Part shown: positions 17,210-25,902 of the stretch, one piece after another
Layout of the letters: each line of letters begins with the position of its first letter
How positions within the stretch are numbered: the stretch's first letter is position 1
DNA from: an uncultured Brevundimonas sp.
GTDB lineage: Bacteria; Pseudomonadota; Alphaproteobacteria; Caulobacterales; Caulobacteraceae
NCBI RefSeq assembly: GCF_937863155.1
Contig: NZ_CALMFB010000051.1
Coordinates: 1-43,713 of the forward strand
Reading direction: 5' to 3'
DNA: 43,713 nucleotides
Made by a program: the position numbers and the translations under genes
Notes under the pieces: generated by a model
What the model saw: only the letters and a program-made list of their open reading frames with translations
What the model was told of the DNA's origin: nothing
Database searches by the model: none

Positions 17210-17238
17210 GATAATGCGCCAAAATGCGTCGATGTAAA
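17210..17238 (-). promoter_or_regulatory. Candidate sigma-70-type promoter for the small secreted protein
   Basis: On the minus strand TTTACA (17238-17233), a 17-base spacer and ATTATC (17215-17210) stand 45 bases upstream of the ATG at 17164. The surrounding 200-base divergent gap is clearly A/T-richer than its flanks. The -10 match is imperfect, so this is tentative. Confidence 0.3.
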
Positions 17239-17366
17239 GAATATGCGACAATCTGATATGGATTTCGTGAAATACGCGCCGATTACGGTGCAATTTCAAA
17301 CGCCGGTCCAGAGCGATCTGCGCGGCCGCGATTGAGCCGCCGACCGATTCCATGCCTAGCTGGGCC

Positions 17367-18038
17367 ATGACCCGACGCGGCCTGATCGCTTCCGTCCTGG
17401 CCTGGCCCAGCCTGGCGACCGCCGCCACCGCCTCGGCCCAGGCGGGCGGACGCGTCGCGACCGCGCCCTATGGCCCCGACCCGCGACAGAGGCTGGAGAT
17501 GTTCGCGCCATCCCGGTCCATCGCGGCCGCGCCGGTCGTGGTGATCCTGACGGGCGGTGATCGGGCGGCCGGGCGGCACCTGGGCCGCGCCATGGCGGAT
17601 CAGGGCTTTCTGGGCGTGGCGGCGGGGGTGCGCGCCGCGCCGGGCACGGCCTTTGCCGACTTCATCGCCGACGCCGCCCGGGCGGTAAGTTCGGCCGCCG
17701 AAGCGTGCGAAGGCTACGGCGGCGATCCGGGGCGCCTGACCGTTCTGGGCTGGGGCGACGGCGCCCATGCGGCCTGGATGCTGGCGCGGGACCGCCGCTA
17801 TATGGCCGCCGTCGGCCGGACGGGCCTGATCCGGGCGGTCGCCGCCATCACGCACGGCCGGACGCGCCGGGGGTTCGACGCCGCGGCCACACGCGCCGCC
17901 TTTTCGGCCGCAGACCAGCCGCCCCTGCTGGAGACCACCGACGCCACGCCCTCGGCCCTGGCCGCTTTTCTGCATGACCGGCTGGCGGCGCCGTCAGGGT
18001 CGGTCAGTAGCGCCGACGCCGGACCCGGCGCACAATGA
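17367..18038 (+). CDS. Exported alpha/beta-hydrolase-like protein lacking the nucleophile
   Basis: 223 residues. N-terminal Tat-like signal (TRRGLIASVLAW, then ATASA near residue 25). The body resembles the BD-FAE/carboxylesterase branch of alpha/beta hydrolases: APVVVILTGG where HGGG normally stands, GYGGDPGRLTVLGWGDGAHAA in place of the usual GGDPxRLxLxGHSAGAHLA, and ARDRRYM. The nucleophile-elbow serine is Gly130 (G-W-G-D-G), and the oxyanion HGG is TGG. No later motif around a catalytic His is convincing (FLHDRL at the end is a remnant). It is therefore probably catalytically dead or a divergent binding protein. It runs directly into the lipoprotein gene with 19 bases between stop and start. 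Start chosen as the Met in front of the twin-arginine. Confidence 0.75.
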   Translation: MTRRGLIASVLAWPSLATAATASAQAGGRVATAPYGPDPRQRLEMFAPSRSIAAAPVVVILTGGDRAAGRHLGRAMADQGFLGVAAGVRAAPGTAFADFIADAARAVSSAAEACEGYGGDPGRLTVLGWGDGAHAAWMLARDRRYMAAVGRTGLIRAVAAITHGRTRRGFDAAATRAAFSAADQPPLLETTDATPSALAAFLHDRLAAPSGSVSSADAGPGAQ

Positions 18039-18057
18039 TTGGCGACTGGAGAACCCC

Positions 18058-18897
18058 ATGCGCCTGCTGACCGTTTCGATTCTGGCTTCGGCCCTGGCCG
18101 CCGCCGCCTGCACCCAGGCCCCCGCCGCCGCCCAGGAGCCGGTGGCGACCACACTGGACGGCGCCTATCGTCAGGCCCTGGCCCTGACGCCCCTGCCTTA
18201 TGAAGTCGAAAACCAGCATCGCTACTGGCTGTCGCTGCCGGCCGACGAGCGGGGCGACGAAACCTATGAGCTGGAGCGGCTGCAACGCCGCATCGTCCAG
18301 GACCGCAAGGCCCGCGCCGTCCGCACCACGACCGAGGCCCTTCAGGCCGGGTGCGTGGACATCGTGTTGAAGGGCTGTTCGGTCACATCCGGCGGCTTCG
18401 TCCAGGGCGGCGACCAGCGGCTGTGGTTCCAGATCCAGGACGGCTTCACCGACGAAGACGGCGTCGGCGGCGGGGTGGTGATCTTCGAGCAGGAGGCCGG
18501 CGGCGCGCTGAAGCCGATCTACTGGACCTTCGAGGGGTCGCGCTATGACGCCCCCATGCTGACGCCCCATGGCGAGGGTCAGTGGCTGCTGATCGTGCCC
18601 GGCATCTCGCGCGGCACCGGCAGCGGCGACATGACGGTGATGATGCTGTGGCGCGACGGCGCCTGGCGGGCGGTTGACGTGGACTGGCAGAGCCGGGCTG
18701 GCGATCTGCTGAAGGGGTTCGAGGTGCGGCACCAGCCGCGCTGGCATTTCCCGGAACTGAGCGCCCACACGCCGCTGTGGCGCGCGTCGGACGCCAACTG
18801 CTGCGGCGAAGGCGGTTCGGCGGGCCTGACCTTCGACATCGTTCAGGACCGGCTGACCCTGACGGATGTGAACATCCAGGGCCGAAACGACGATTAA
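18058..18897 (+). CDS. Lipoprotein of unknown function
   Basis: 279 residues. Signal with lipobox LAAAAC (Cys18), so a lipid-anchored periplasmic protein. The mature part starts Pro/Ala-rich, then a mixed alpha/beta domain with RYWLSLPADERGDETYELERL, LKGCSVTSGGFVQ, QWLLIVPGISRGTGSGDMTVMMLW and a closing CCGEGGSAGLTFDIV. Four cysteines in the mature chain (two adjacent, CC) suggest disulphides. No family recognised. Probably cotranscribed with the hydrolase-like gene 19 bases upstream. Confidence 0.75.
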   Translation: MRLLTVSILASALAAAACTQAPAAAQEPVATTLDGAYRQALALTPLPYEVENQHRYWLSLPADERGDETYELERLQRRIVQDRKARAVRTTTEALQAGCVDIVLKGCSVTSGGFVQGGDQRLWFQIQDGFTDEDGVGGGVVIFEQEAGGALKPIYWTFEGSRYDAPMLTPHGEGQWLLIVPGISRGTGSGDMTVMMLWRDGAWRAVDVDWQSRAGDLLKGFEVRHQPRWHFPELSAHTPLWRASDANCCGEGGSAGLTFDIVQDRLTLTDVNIQGRNDD

Positions 18898-18942
18898 GCG
18901 TCGCCGTCTCGCAAACGCCATGGTCTTCCGCTAAAGGAGGCC

Positions 18943-20388
18943 ATGACAAACACGATGAACGCACAGGCGGCGCTGGCCCGCCTCGAAACCCTCTACACCG
19001 CTTCCGTCGCTGACCTGCGCCAAGCGGTGAAGACCTTCCTTGAAACCGGTGAACGCCCCGACGCCGAAGCGCGCGCCAAGGGCCTGTTCGCCTATCCGCG
19101 CCTGCGGGTCAGCTGGTTCGGCGAACGGCCCGCCAACCTTGAGACCCGCGCCTTCGGCCGGCTGTCGCGGCCCGGCGTCTATGAAACCACCATCACCCGC
19201 CCGGACCTGTACGGCCCCTATCTGATCCAGCAGCTGGAGTTGCTGGAGGCCGACTATGGCGCTCGGTTCGAAGTCGAGCCGTCGGACCAGGAAATCCCCT
19301 TCCCCTATGTGCTGGATGGCTCGGACGTGGTGCTGGACCGCACCATGACGGCGGCCATCGCGCGGTATTTCCCAACCACCGACCTGGCCCATATCGGCGA
19401 CGAGGTGTCGGATGGTCTGTGGGATGTGGGCGAGACCTTCCCCCTGGCCCAGTTCGACGGCCTGCGCACCGACTTCTCTCTGGCGCGGCTGAAACACTAT
19501 ACGGGTACGCGCGTCGACGACGTCCAGAACTACATCCTGTTCACCAACTATCACCGCTATGTCGACGAGTTCGTGCGTTGGGCCTGCGCCCAGCTGGCCG
19601 ATCCGAACAGCCCCTATGAGACCCTGAGCTGCGCCGGCGGCGTTATCATCACGCGCGAAAATCCCGACCCCGAACTGGCCATCCTGGACCAGGCGTGGCG
19701 CAAGCATCAGATGCCGGCCTATCACCTGACGGCGCCGGGCTGGGAGGGGGTGACCCTGGTCAACATCGGCGTGGGACCGTCGAACGCCAAGACCATCTGC
19801 GACCACCTGGCGGTCACCCGGCCGCATGCCTGGATGATGATCGGCCATTGCGGCGGCCTGCGGCCCAGCCAGACGGTCGGCGACTATGTGCTGGCCCACG
19901 CCTATCTGCGCGACGACCACGTTCTGGACGCCGTGCTGCCTCCGGACATTCCGATCCCCAGCATCGCCGAGGTTCAGCGCGCCCTTTACGACGCGGCCAA
20001 GATCGTTTCGGGGGCGCCCGGCGAAGAGGTCAAGCGCCGCCTGCGCACCGGCACGGTGGTCACCACCGACGACCGCAACTGGGAGCTGCGCTATTCGAAA
20101 TCGGCGCTGCGCTTCAACCTGAGCCGCGCGGTGGCCATCGACATGGAAAGCGCCACCATCGCCGCCCAGGGCTATCGGTTCCGCGTGCCCTACGGCACCC
20201 TTCTGTGCGTGTCGGACAAGCCGCTGCACGGCGAGATCAAGCTGCCGGGCATGGCCAACCGCTTCTATGAAGGCTCGATCTCGGAACACCTGCAGATCGG
20301 CATCCAGGCCATCGACCTGCTGCGGGCCGAGGGCATGAAGCTGCATTCGCGCAAGCTGCGGGCCTTCGACGAGCCGCCCTTCCGCTAA
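18943..20388 (+). CDS. amn: AMP nucleosidase
   Basis: 481 residues, close to the E. coli enzyme (484). The N-terminal AMP nucleosidase domain (about 10-170) includes YPRLRVSWFGERPANLETRAFGR-like sequence (split here across residues 44-67) and DLYGPYLIQQLELL. The C-terminal part is a purine nucleoside phosphorylase fold: GVGPSNAKTICDHLAV, MIGHCGGLRPSQTVGDYVLA, and the ribose-binding AIDMESATIAAQGY with a following VSDKPLHGEIK. The enzyme hydrolyses AMP to adenine and ribose 5-phosphate and so adjusts the adenylate pool. A very strong ribosome site, AAAGGAGG, lies just upstream. Stop is 6 bases from the convergent folC stop. Confidence 0.97.
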   Translation: MTNTMNAQAALARLETLYTASVADLRQAVKTFLETGERPDAEARAKGLFAYPRLRVSWFGERPANLETRAFGRLSRPGVYETTITRPDLYGPYLIQQLELLEADYGARFEVEPSDQEIPFPYVLDGSDVVLDRTMTAAIARYFPTTDLAHIGDEVSDGLWDVGETFPLAQFDGLRTDFSLARLKHYTGTRVDDVQNYILFTNYHRYVDEFVRWACAQLADPNSPYETLSCAGGVIITRENPDPELAILDQAWRKHQMPAYHLTAPGWEGVTLVNIGVGPSNAKTICDHLAVTRPHAWMMIGHCGGLRPSQTVGDYVLAHAYLRDDHVLDAVLPPDIPIPSIAEVQRALYDAAKIVSGAPGEEVKRRLRTGTVVTTDDRNWELRYSKSALRFNLSRAVAIDMESATIAAQGYRFRVPYGTLLCVSDKPLHGEIKLPGMANRFYEGSISEHLQIGIQAIDLLRAEGMKLHSRKLRAFDEPPFR

Positions 20389-20394
20389 ACCCCG

Positions 20395-21669
20395 TCAGGT
20401 TGGCCAGGTGTCGGGCGATGCGCCCAGCACCTCGCCCGCCAGATACAGCGAGCCGCAGATCACGACCCGCCCGGCGCCCAGCGCCAGGGCGCGGTCCAGC
20501 GCCTGGGTGACCGAGGCGGCGGGCATGGCGCCCAGGCCATGCCCCCGGGCCACCGCCGCCAGGGCCGTAGGGTCCGCCGCTGCTCCATCGAACGGCACGG
20601 TGAAGACGTGGCCGCCGGTGTCCTTCAGCGCCTCGAAGAAGCCGCCTGCATCCTTGTTGCCCAGCATGCCGACGATCAGGGCCAGGGGCATCGGCGCCCG
20701 CGCCTGACGCGCCGCCAGAAACTCGGCCAGCGCCCGAGCCGCATGGGGGTTGTGCCCGCCGTCCAGCCACAGTTCGGCGTCCGCCGCCCGCGCCGTCTGG
20801 CCATAGGAACCGGCCGTCAGCCGTTGCAGACGCGCAGGCCAGACGGCGGTGGTCAGTCCCTGTGCGATCGCCGCCTCCGGCAGGCCCAGCTCCAGCGCGG
20901 CGGCTACGGCCAGGCCGGCATTGTCGAACTGGTGCCCGCCCGCCAGCGCCGGGGCCGGCAGGTCCAGGAACCGCTCGGTCGACTGGAAGGCCAGGGCGCC
21001 GTTTTCGGGCCAGGCGTCGAAATCGGTTCCCATGACCGTCAGGGGCGCGGCCACGGCGGCGGCGGCCCGTTCGATGGCGGCCATGGCCTCGGGCCGCTGG
21101 CGCGCCACCACGCCGGGCGCGCCGGATTTCAGCACGCCCGCCTTTTCGCCCGCGATGGCCGCCAGATCGGTTCCCAGGAACTCGGCATGGTCCAGATCGA
21201 CGGGGGTGATGACGCTGAGCAGCGGCCGTTCGATCACATTGGTCGCGTCCAGCACCCCGCCCAGGCCGACCTCGATCAGGGCCAGATCGGCGGGCGTCTC
21301 GCTCATGGCCAGAAAGGCGGCGGCGGTCGTGCTTTCGAATACGGTGGCTTCACCGCCCACCGCCTCGACCCGGTCCAGCACGCCGTTCAGGGCCTGATCC
21401 TCGATCAGCCGGCCGGCCAGGCGGATGCGCTCGTTGAACCGCACCAGATGCGGCGAGGTGTAGGCATGGACCCGCAGGCCCGCCGCCTCGGCCATGGCGC
21501 GCAGCAGGGCGACGGTCGAGCCCTTGCCGTTGGTCCCGGCCACATGGACGACAGGCGGCAGGCGGTGCTGGGGGTCGCCAAGGGCCGCGCACAGGGCGCG
21601 CATCCGGTCCAGCGACAGATCGATCCGCTGGGGGTGGCGCGCCAGCAGGCGTTCAGAGATCGGGTCCAT
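20395..21669 (-). CDS. folC: Bifunctional dihydrofolate synthase/folylpolyglutamate synthase
   Basis: 424 residues. Mur-ligase fold: P-loop VAGTNGKGST (43-52), TSPHLVRFNERIRLAG, the omega-loop FESTTAAAFLAM, IEVGLGGVLDATNVI, ITPVDLDHAEFLG, EKAGVLKSGAP, and in the C-domain LWLDGGHNPHAARALAEFL followed by IVGMLGNKDAGGFF. It adds glutamate to dihydropteroate and extends the glutamate tail of folates. It is followed by ydbL on the other side of its start with a 41-base gap (ydbL stop upstream in transcription), so it may be read from the ydbH operon. Confidence 0.97.
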   Translation of the reverse strand: MDPISERLLARHPQRIDLSLDRMRALCAALGDPQHRLPPVVHVAGTNGKGSTVALLRAMAEAAGLRVHAYTSPHLVRFNERIRLAGRLIEDQALNGVLDRVEAVGGEATVFESTTAAAFLAMSETPADLALIEVGLGGVLDATNVIERPLLSVITPVDLDHAEFLGTDLAAIAGEKAGVLKSGAPGVVARQRPEAMAAIERAAAAVAAPLTVMGTDFDAWPENGALAFQSTERFLDLPAPALAGGHQFDNAGLAVAAALELGLPEAAIAQGLTTAVWPARLQRLTAGSYGQTARAADAELWLDGGHNPHAARALAEFLAARQARAPMPLALIVGMLGNKDAGGFFEALKDTGGHVFTVPFDGAAADPTALAAVARGHGLGAMPAASVTQALDRALALGAGRVVICGSLYLAGEVLGASPDTWPT

Positions 21670-21710
21670 GCGCGCCCTTCCAGCCCAGGCCGGTCAGGCG
21701 CGCAAGTGTC

Positions 21711-22085
21711 TTAGCGCTGGACCCACTGGCCCTGGGTGTTGCGATACCACTGGCCCGAGCTGATGCGGGGCAGAAGCTGGGATTCGAACATCCGGGCGCC
21801 GGCCACATCGGCGGTGGTGCCAGCCTCTGCGGCGCTGCGGGCATAAACAGCGCGGCGGCCGTCATTGGTGGCGCGCACGGCGGCTTGCAGCGCCGCATCG
21901 GCCGACGCCGGCTGGCGCACGCCCAGATAACCGTCGGCCTGTTCCCCGACCACGCCGGCGGCCTTGGCCGAATCGATCAGGGTCTTCTGCTGGGCGGTCT
22001 GGGCGAAGGCCGCGCCCGCGGCGACGCCCAGGGCCGTCACGGCGGCGGCGACGACGAAAAGCTTGCGGAAGGTCATGGTCTTCAT
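21711..22085 (-). CDS. ydbL: YdbL-family (DUF1318) periplasmic protein
   Basis: 124 residues. Sec signal at 1-28 (FVVAAAVTALGVAAGAAFAQ, cleavage after AFA). The mature part has the family layout: LIDSAKAAGVVGEQADGYLGV, ATNDGRRAVYARSAAEAG, and C-terminal GARMFESQLLPRISSGQWY ending in a W-containing tail. DUF1318 proteins are the third member of ydbH-ynbE-ydbL. In E. coli, YdbL modulates the YdbH-YnbE complex that bridges the envelope. Four bases separate its start from the ynbE stop, so the three are one operon. Confidence 0.9.
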   Translation of the reverse strand: MKTMTFRKLFVVAAAVTALGVAAGAAFAQTAQQKTLIDSAKAAGVVGEQADGYLGVRQPASADAALQAAVRATNDGRRAVYARSAAEAGTTADVAGARMFESQLLPRISSGQWYRNTQGQWVQR

Positions 22086-22089
22086 CCCG

Positions 22090-22302
22090 TCAGAACAGAT
22101 TGGGGTTGTCGCGCAGCATCTGCTGCAGTTCCTGGTCCAGCTTGATGCGCACATCGGCGTCCAGCTTGGCGTAGATCTGGATCGGCGCGACCTCGACCCG
22201 CACGGTCGGCGCGCAGGCGGCGGCCGAACCGGCCACAACGGCCATCAGGGCCAGGCCCGCCAGGCGGATCGGGGGCTGAAAGGTCTTGCGCGGTCCGGTC
22301 AT
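22090..22302 (-). CDS. ynbE: YnbE-family outer-membrane lipoprotein
   Basis: 70 residues. Lipobox SAAAC puts the lipid-modified cysteine at residue 30, after a hydrophobic signal. The short mature chain matches the YnbE pattern: CAPTVRVEVAPIQIYAKLDA, DVRIKLDQELQQ and a C-terminal NPNLF. YnbE multimerises on the outer membrane and extends the beta-sheet of YdbH to complete the lipid-transport bridge (known in E. coli). It lies between ydbH and ydbL, as in other proteobacteria. Confidence 0.9.
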   Translation of the reverse strand: MTGPRKTFQPPIRLAGLALMAVVAGSAAACAPTVRVEVAPIQIYAKLDADVRIKLDQELQQMLRDNPNLF

Positions 22303-22367
22303 GGTCGGCTCTCCGAAAGGTCGCGACGATCTAACGCCGTCCTGTGTGAATGGGTTCTGAACGAACA

Positions 22368-25300
22368 TCAGGGGGTGTGTCCTTCTCCGGCGCGGGCGCG
22401 GTTCAGTTCGATCAGATCGGCGAACAGTTGATCCGCGTTCAAGGTGGTGTCCAGCGTCAGATCGACCCCCGTGCCGGACGGCAGCGGCAGGTCGCGCTTC
22501 AGGAATTCACGGCTGATCAGCTCCGCCAGACTGAGGCGCAGCTCCTGCCGCTGGGGCGGATCGTGGCGACCCTTGATATGGAACATCACGCCCAGGCGGC
22601 CCTGGTCCTGGCTGTTCACCTCGGCCGTCAGGGTGTCGAAGGCCAGATTCTCCATCGCCTGATAGGCCAGGTCCTGCACCGTATTGGGCGGAACGTCCGC
22701 GCCGCCGCCCCCGGCCTCGACGCCGCTCAAGGCCTCGCGCTGGATCGACAGGCGGCCCGGCTGGACGGCGTAAAGCTGGCCGCCCGAAATGCGCACCCCG
22801 CCGCCGCCTGGCTCGGACCGGAACGGCAGGCGGCCCGACACCACGGCGTCCAGCTGCGCCTTGTCGCCGAAACCCGACCCGGCCAGGACTTCGCCCAACT
22901 GCACCCGATCCAGCACGATCACTCCGTCGAAGCCCTGGGTCGGGTCCAGCGGCACAGTGAACGGCTCGACCCGCACCACGCCGCCGGCCACATGCACATC
23001 GGCGGCGGCCACGGTGATCCCGGCCTTGTCCAGGGCGAACTCGACCTCGGCGTCGGTGACGGGCGTCAGGGTCTCCAGGCTGTCGGCGGTCAGCCGCTGG
23101 CCCGGCGCTGTGACCAGGGGGACCAGGCTGGTGAACGCCACCTCGCCCCTCAGCCCCTTCACCGCGCCGGCGGGACTGACGAAATCCAGGCCCGGCACGA
23201 CCAGGCGGCCGCCGCTTTCGCCATCGCCCTCGGCGGTCCAGCCCAGGCGGCCGGTGAATTGCGCCGTTCCGACCGCCGGCGACTGGACGAAGGGTTCGAC
23301 CAGGGGGCTGAGGTCGCCGGGCTGAAGCGCGTCTTCGACGAACACCAGCATCGGCGTCTCGATCAGCACGCCGCCCTGGCCCGTGGTCCCGTCGTGATCC
23401 AGCGTCAGACGCCCCACGGCGTGTTCGCCCGACTTCAGATCAAAGCCGCCGCTCCAGCGTTCGTTCGCCAACTGGGCCTGGCCCGAGGCGATCAGGGGGT
23501 TGAACCGGCGCGGATCGGTGGCGTCCAGAACGCGCGCCCGATCCACCTGGGCCCGCATCGACACGCCCGAGGCCCCGCCCGAGGCCGTCAGGGCGCCCTC
23601 GGCCTCGGTGAACCGCATGGCCAGGAAGGGCGCGGCGGCGTCCACCCCCGCCAGCCGCCCGCGCGCGGTCCAGCCGCCGTCCTGAACCAGGACCAAAGGG
23701 GCGCCCTCTGTGGGGCAGAAACGGCCCGAAATGTCTGTGACGTCGTTCTCGTCCAGCTCCAGCCGTTCGACCTGAACCGCGACACAGTCGTCCGGCGCAT
23801 AGGTCAGGCGCCCCCCATCGGACGTCAGGACGCCGCGGGTCTGCGCCTCGACGCCCCGGAACAGATCGAAATCCAGCGCCGCGCGCCCGTCCAGACGCGC
23901 CTGGAACCCGCCGGGGGTCAGCCGCCAGTCGGGAACCGCGACCTGAAGTTCCGGCAGGCCGCGCCCGCGTTCGGCGCTCAGGCTCAGGGCGCCGCCGCCC
24001 GCCTGGCCCGGCTCGGCCGCGAACACCGGCCGGGCGTCGGCCGCCGCGATCCGCAGCACGCCGCCGTTGCGCGGGCGAAGTTCGACCGGCCGATCCAGCG
24101 CCACCGTCGTGCCGGGGCTGCCCGTCGTCAGGCGCACGGCCGGAACCGACAGGCCGAAATCGCCCAGCGCCTGTTTCATCGCCTTCAGGTCTTCGGGATC
24201 GTCGGCGCCGACCGGGCCGAACAGGGGCCACGCCCCGCGCGCGGCGTGCAGGGCGCCGTCCGCCTGGATCAACAGGGCGCCGTCCATCCGCGCGTCCAGC
24301 ATGGCCCGTCCCGTCACCTGGCCCAACCGTAGGTCGCTGGCGCTCAGGGCCGTCGCCGTGATCCGCGCCGGTCCGGTCATCTCCATGGCCGCGCCGCGCC
24401 CGCCCATCGTCAGGTCGTCGGACTGGACCGCCAGCCCCTGGGCCGAGGCGGCGTCGGTCGCCAGCCGTCCGGCCCCCAGCCGCGCCGGGCCGCGCAGGCT
24501 CCACCCCATGCCGCGCGTGTCGCGTGCGACGACCAGGGCCGCATCCGGGGCGGCCAGCGTCAGGCCCGCCCCCTGGACGTCCGGGCCGGACACGGCCTGC
24601 GCCCGGGCCGTCAGCCTTGACCGCCCGTCGATGCGGAAGGTCTCGATCCAGCCCGCCGTGGCGCCGTCGAACCCACCGTCCAGCGCCAGACCGCGCATCT
24701 GCGTCTGGCCCGTCGTCAGTCCCTCGGCCGTCAGTTTCAGGTCCAGCACGGCCCGACCGTCGCCGCGCCGGCGTTTCATATCGGGATAGGCGACCTCTCC
24801 CGACAGGGCCGCCTGGCCATTGGCCACCGACCAGCCGGGCGCCGCCGCCTGGGCCGCGGCGGCGTCCACGCGCAGATGCAGGCGATCGCCCACGGTCCGC
24901 GCCTGGACCGAAGCCGTCAGGTTCCGCGCCGTGACCGCCTCGCCCGCCAGGGTGGTGGACGGCAGTTGGGCGTCCAGGGCGATCAATCGGCCGTCATCGA
25001 TCCGGGCGTCGGCCGTCGCGGCCAGCCGACCCTGGGCCGTCTCCAGATTGACGCGCCCCCGCTCGACCACCACCAGCGGTCCCCGACTGTCGGGACGCGG
25101 CGGTTGGCCAGTGAATTCCTCGATCAATGGGTCCAGCGCCCCCAGGCTGAGACCATCCTTGTCCCACCGCGCGCGCAGGATCGGGCGAACCAGGCGCACC
25201 CGGCTGGGCGTCACGCCCAGGCCGCCGCGCGACCACGGCAGGCCCAGGGCATAGTCGACCTCGACCCGTTCGGCGGCGAAATCGGGGTCTCGGGGATCGC

Positions 25301-25511
25301 CGATGCGGACCTTGGCCGTCAGACCGTCCAACTCCAGGCGTTCAATCTCGACCTGCGCTTCGATGCCGCGCCGCTCCAGCCAGCCGACCAGCACCTCACG
25401 CGCCGCCGCCCGCCGGTTCAGATACAGCAGGGCGGCCAGCAGCAGCACCAGAACGGCCAGGGCCGCCAGCCCCAGGCCCAGCCCACGCAGCATCCGCCGG
25501 CCCCGGCTCAT
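22368..25511 (-). CDS. ydbH: YdbH-family AsmA-like intermembrane phospholipid transport protein
   Basis: 1047 residues. One N-terminal membrane segment (about 9-30, GLGLGLAALAVLVLLLAALL), then long stretches of beta-rich sequence typical of repeating-beta-groove AsmA-like proteins. The C-terminal DctA-YdbH domain region contains NTVQDLAYQAMENLAFDTL, VMFHIKGRHDPPQRQELRLS and LDTTLNADQLFADLIELNR. Anchored in the inner membrane and spanning the periplasm, YdbH is redundant with TamB and YhdP for phospholipid movement to the outer membrane in E. coli. The ATG has CGAGG six bases upstream; two further in-frame ATGs reach to 25598 and would add 29 residues without signal-like character. ynbE follows after 65 bases. 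Confidence 0.92.
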   Translation of the reverse strand: MSRGRRMLRGLGLGLAALAVLVLLLAALLYLNRRAAAREVLVGWLERRGIEAQVEIERLELDGLTAKVRIGDPRDPDFAAERVEVDYALGLPWSRGGLGVTPSRVRLVRPILRARWDKDGLSLGALDPLIEEFTGQPPRPDSRGPLVVVERGRVNLETAQGRLAATADARIDDGRLIALDAQLPSTTLAGEAVTARNLTASVQARTVGDRLHLRVDAAAAQAAAPGWSVANGQAALSGEVAYPDMKRRRGDGRAVLDLKLTAEGLTTGQTQMRGLALDGGFDGATAGWIETFRIDGRSRLTARAQAVSGPDVQGAGLTLAAPDAALVVARDTRGMGWSLRGPARLGAGRLATDAASAQGLAVQSDDLTMGGRGAAMEMTGPARITATALSASDLRLGQVTGRAMLDARMDGALLIQADGALHAARGAWPLFGPVGADDPEDLKAMKQALGDFGLSVPAVRLTTGSPGTTVALDRPVELRPRNGGVLRIAAADARPVFAAEPGQAGGGALSLSAERGRGLPELQVAVPDWRLTPGGFQARLDGRAALDFDLFRGVEAQTRGVLTSDGGRLTYAPDDCVAVQVERLELDENDVTDISGRFCPTEGAPLVLVQDGGWTARGRLAGVDAAAPFLAMRFTEAEGALTASGGASGVSMRAQVDRARVLDATDPRRFNPLIASGQAQLANERWSGGFDLKSGEHAVGRLTLDHDGTTGQGGVLIETPMLVFVEDALQPGDLSPLVEPFVQSPAVGTAQFTGRLGWTAEGDGESGGRLVVPGLDFVSPAGAVKGLRGEVAFTSLVPLVTAPGQRLTADSLETLTPVTDAEVEFALDKAGITVAAADVHVAGGVVRVEPFTVPLDPTQGFDGVIVLDRVQLGEVLAGSGFGDKAQLDAVVSGRLPFRSEPGGGGVRISGGQLYAVQPGRLSIQREALSGVEAGGGGADVPPNTVQDLAYQAMENLAFDTLTAEVNSQDQGRLGVMFHIKGRHDPPQRQELRLSLAELISREFLKRDLPLPSGTGVDLTLDTTLNADQLFADLIELNRARAGEGHTP

Positions 25512-25902
25512 GCGCGCCTCGGGAATCGCAACGGTGCGTCGATTTGAACCATCAGAAGGAAACCCGAACATCGCGGCGTTGCACAATAAACACTGCACAG
25601 TGGCCGCAAGGACACTTGCAGCTTATTGTGGCGCTGTCACGGCGTCACATGCGCTGTAATGCACAAGCATAGCGTCAGGATGCTTGACCGTAATCTGTGT
25701 GTCGCGACGAAACGACTCCACCGCGAACGCGCGAATGCCATCGGCGACGCTTGCGCGGTTAACGGTTTGTATCCTTCGCGCTTCCCATAAGGGACACAGC
25801 AGGGTATAGGCGGTGCCTTCGCGGACCGGGGGCGCTCGGGCCCGATCCTTGCTTAAGTGAGTGTCCTGGCGCCGAGTGGGCGTCGTCGATTGTCGGGGAC
25901 CG
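25512..25902. other. Divergent control region between ydbH and the M23 peptidase gene (391 bases, no gene)
   Basis: No supported ORF. The segment is A/T-richer than its flanks around 25575-25790. It contains two GANTC sites, the CcrM methylation sequence in Caulobacterales (GAATC 25523-25527 and GACTC 25714-25718), and GGTTAACGGTTTG near 25758, half of a TTAA-N7-TTAA CtrA box only. Both promoters must lie here, but I cannot place them with confidence. Confidence 0.5.

Noticed and set aside
25755-25770. CtrA binding site
   Set aside because: Only one TTAA half-site; the second half of TTAA-N7-TTAA is missing.
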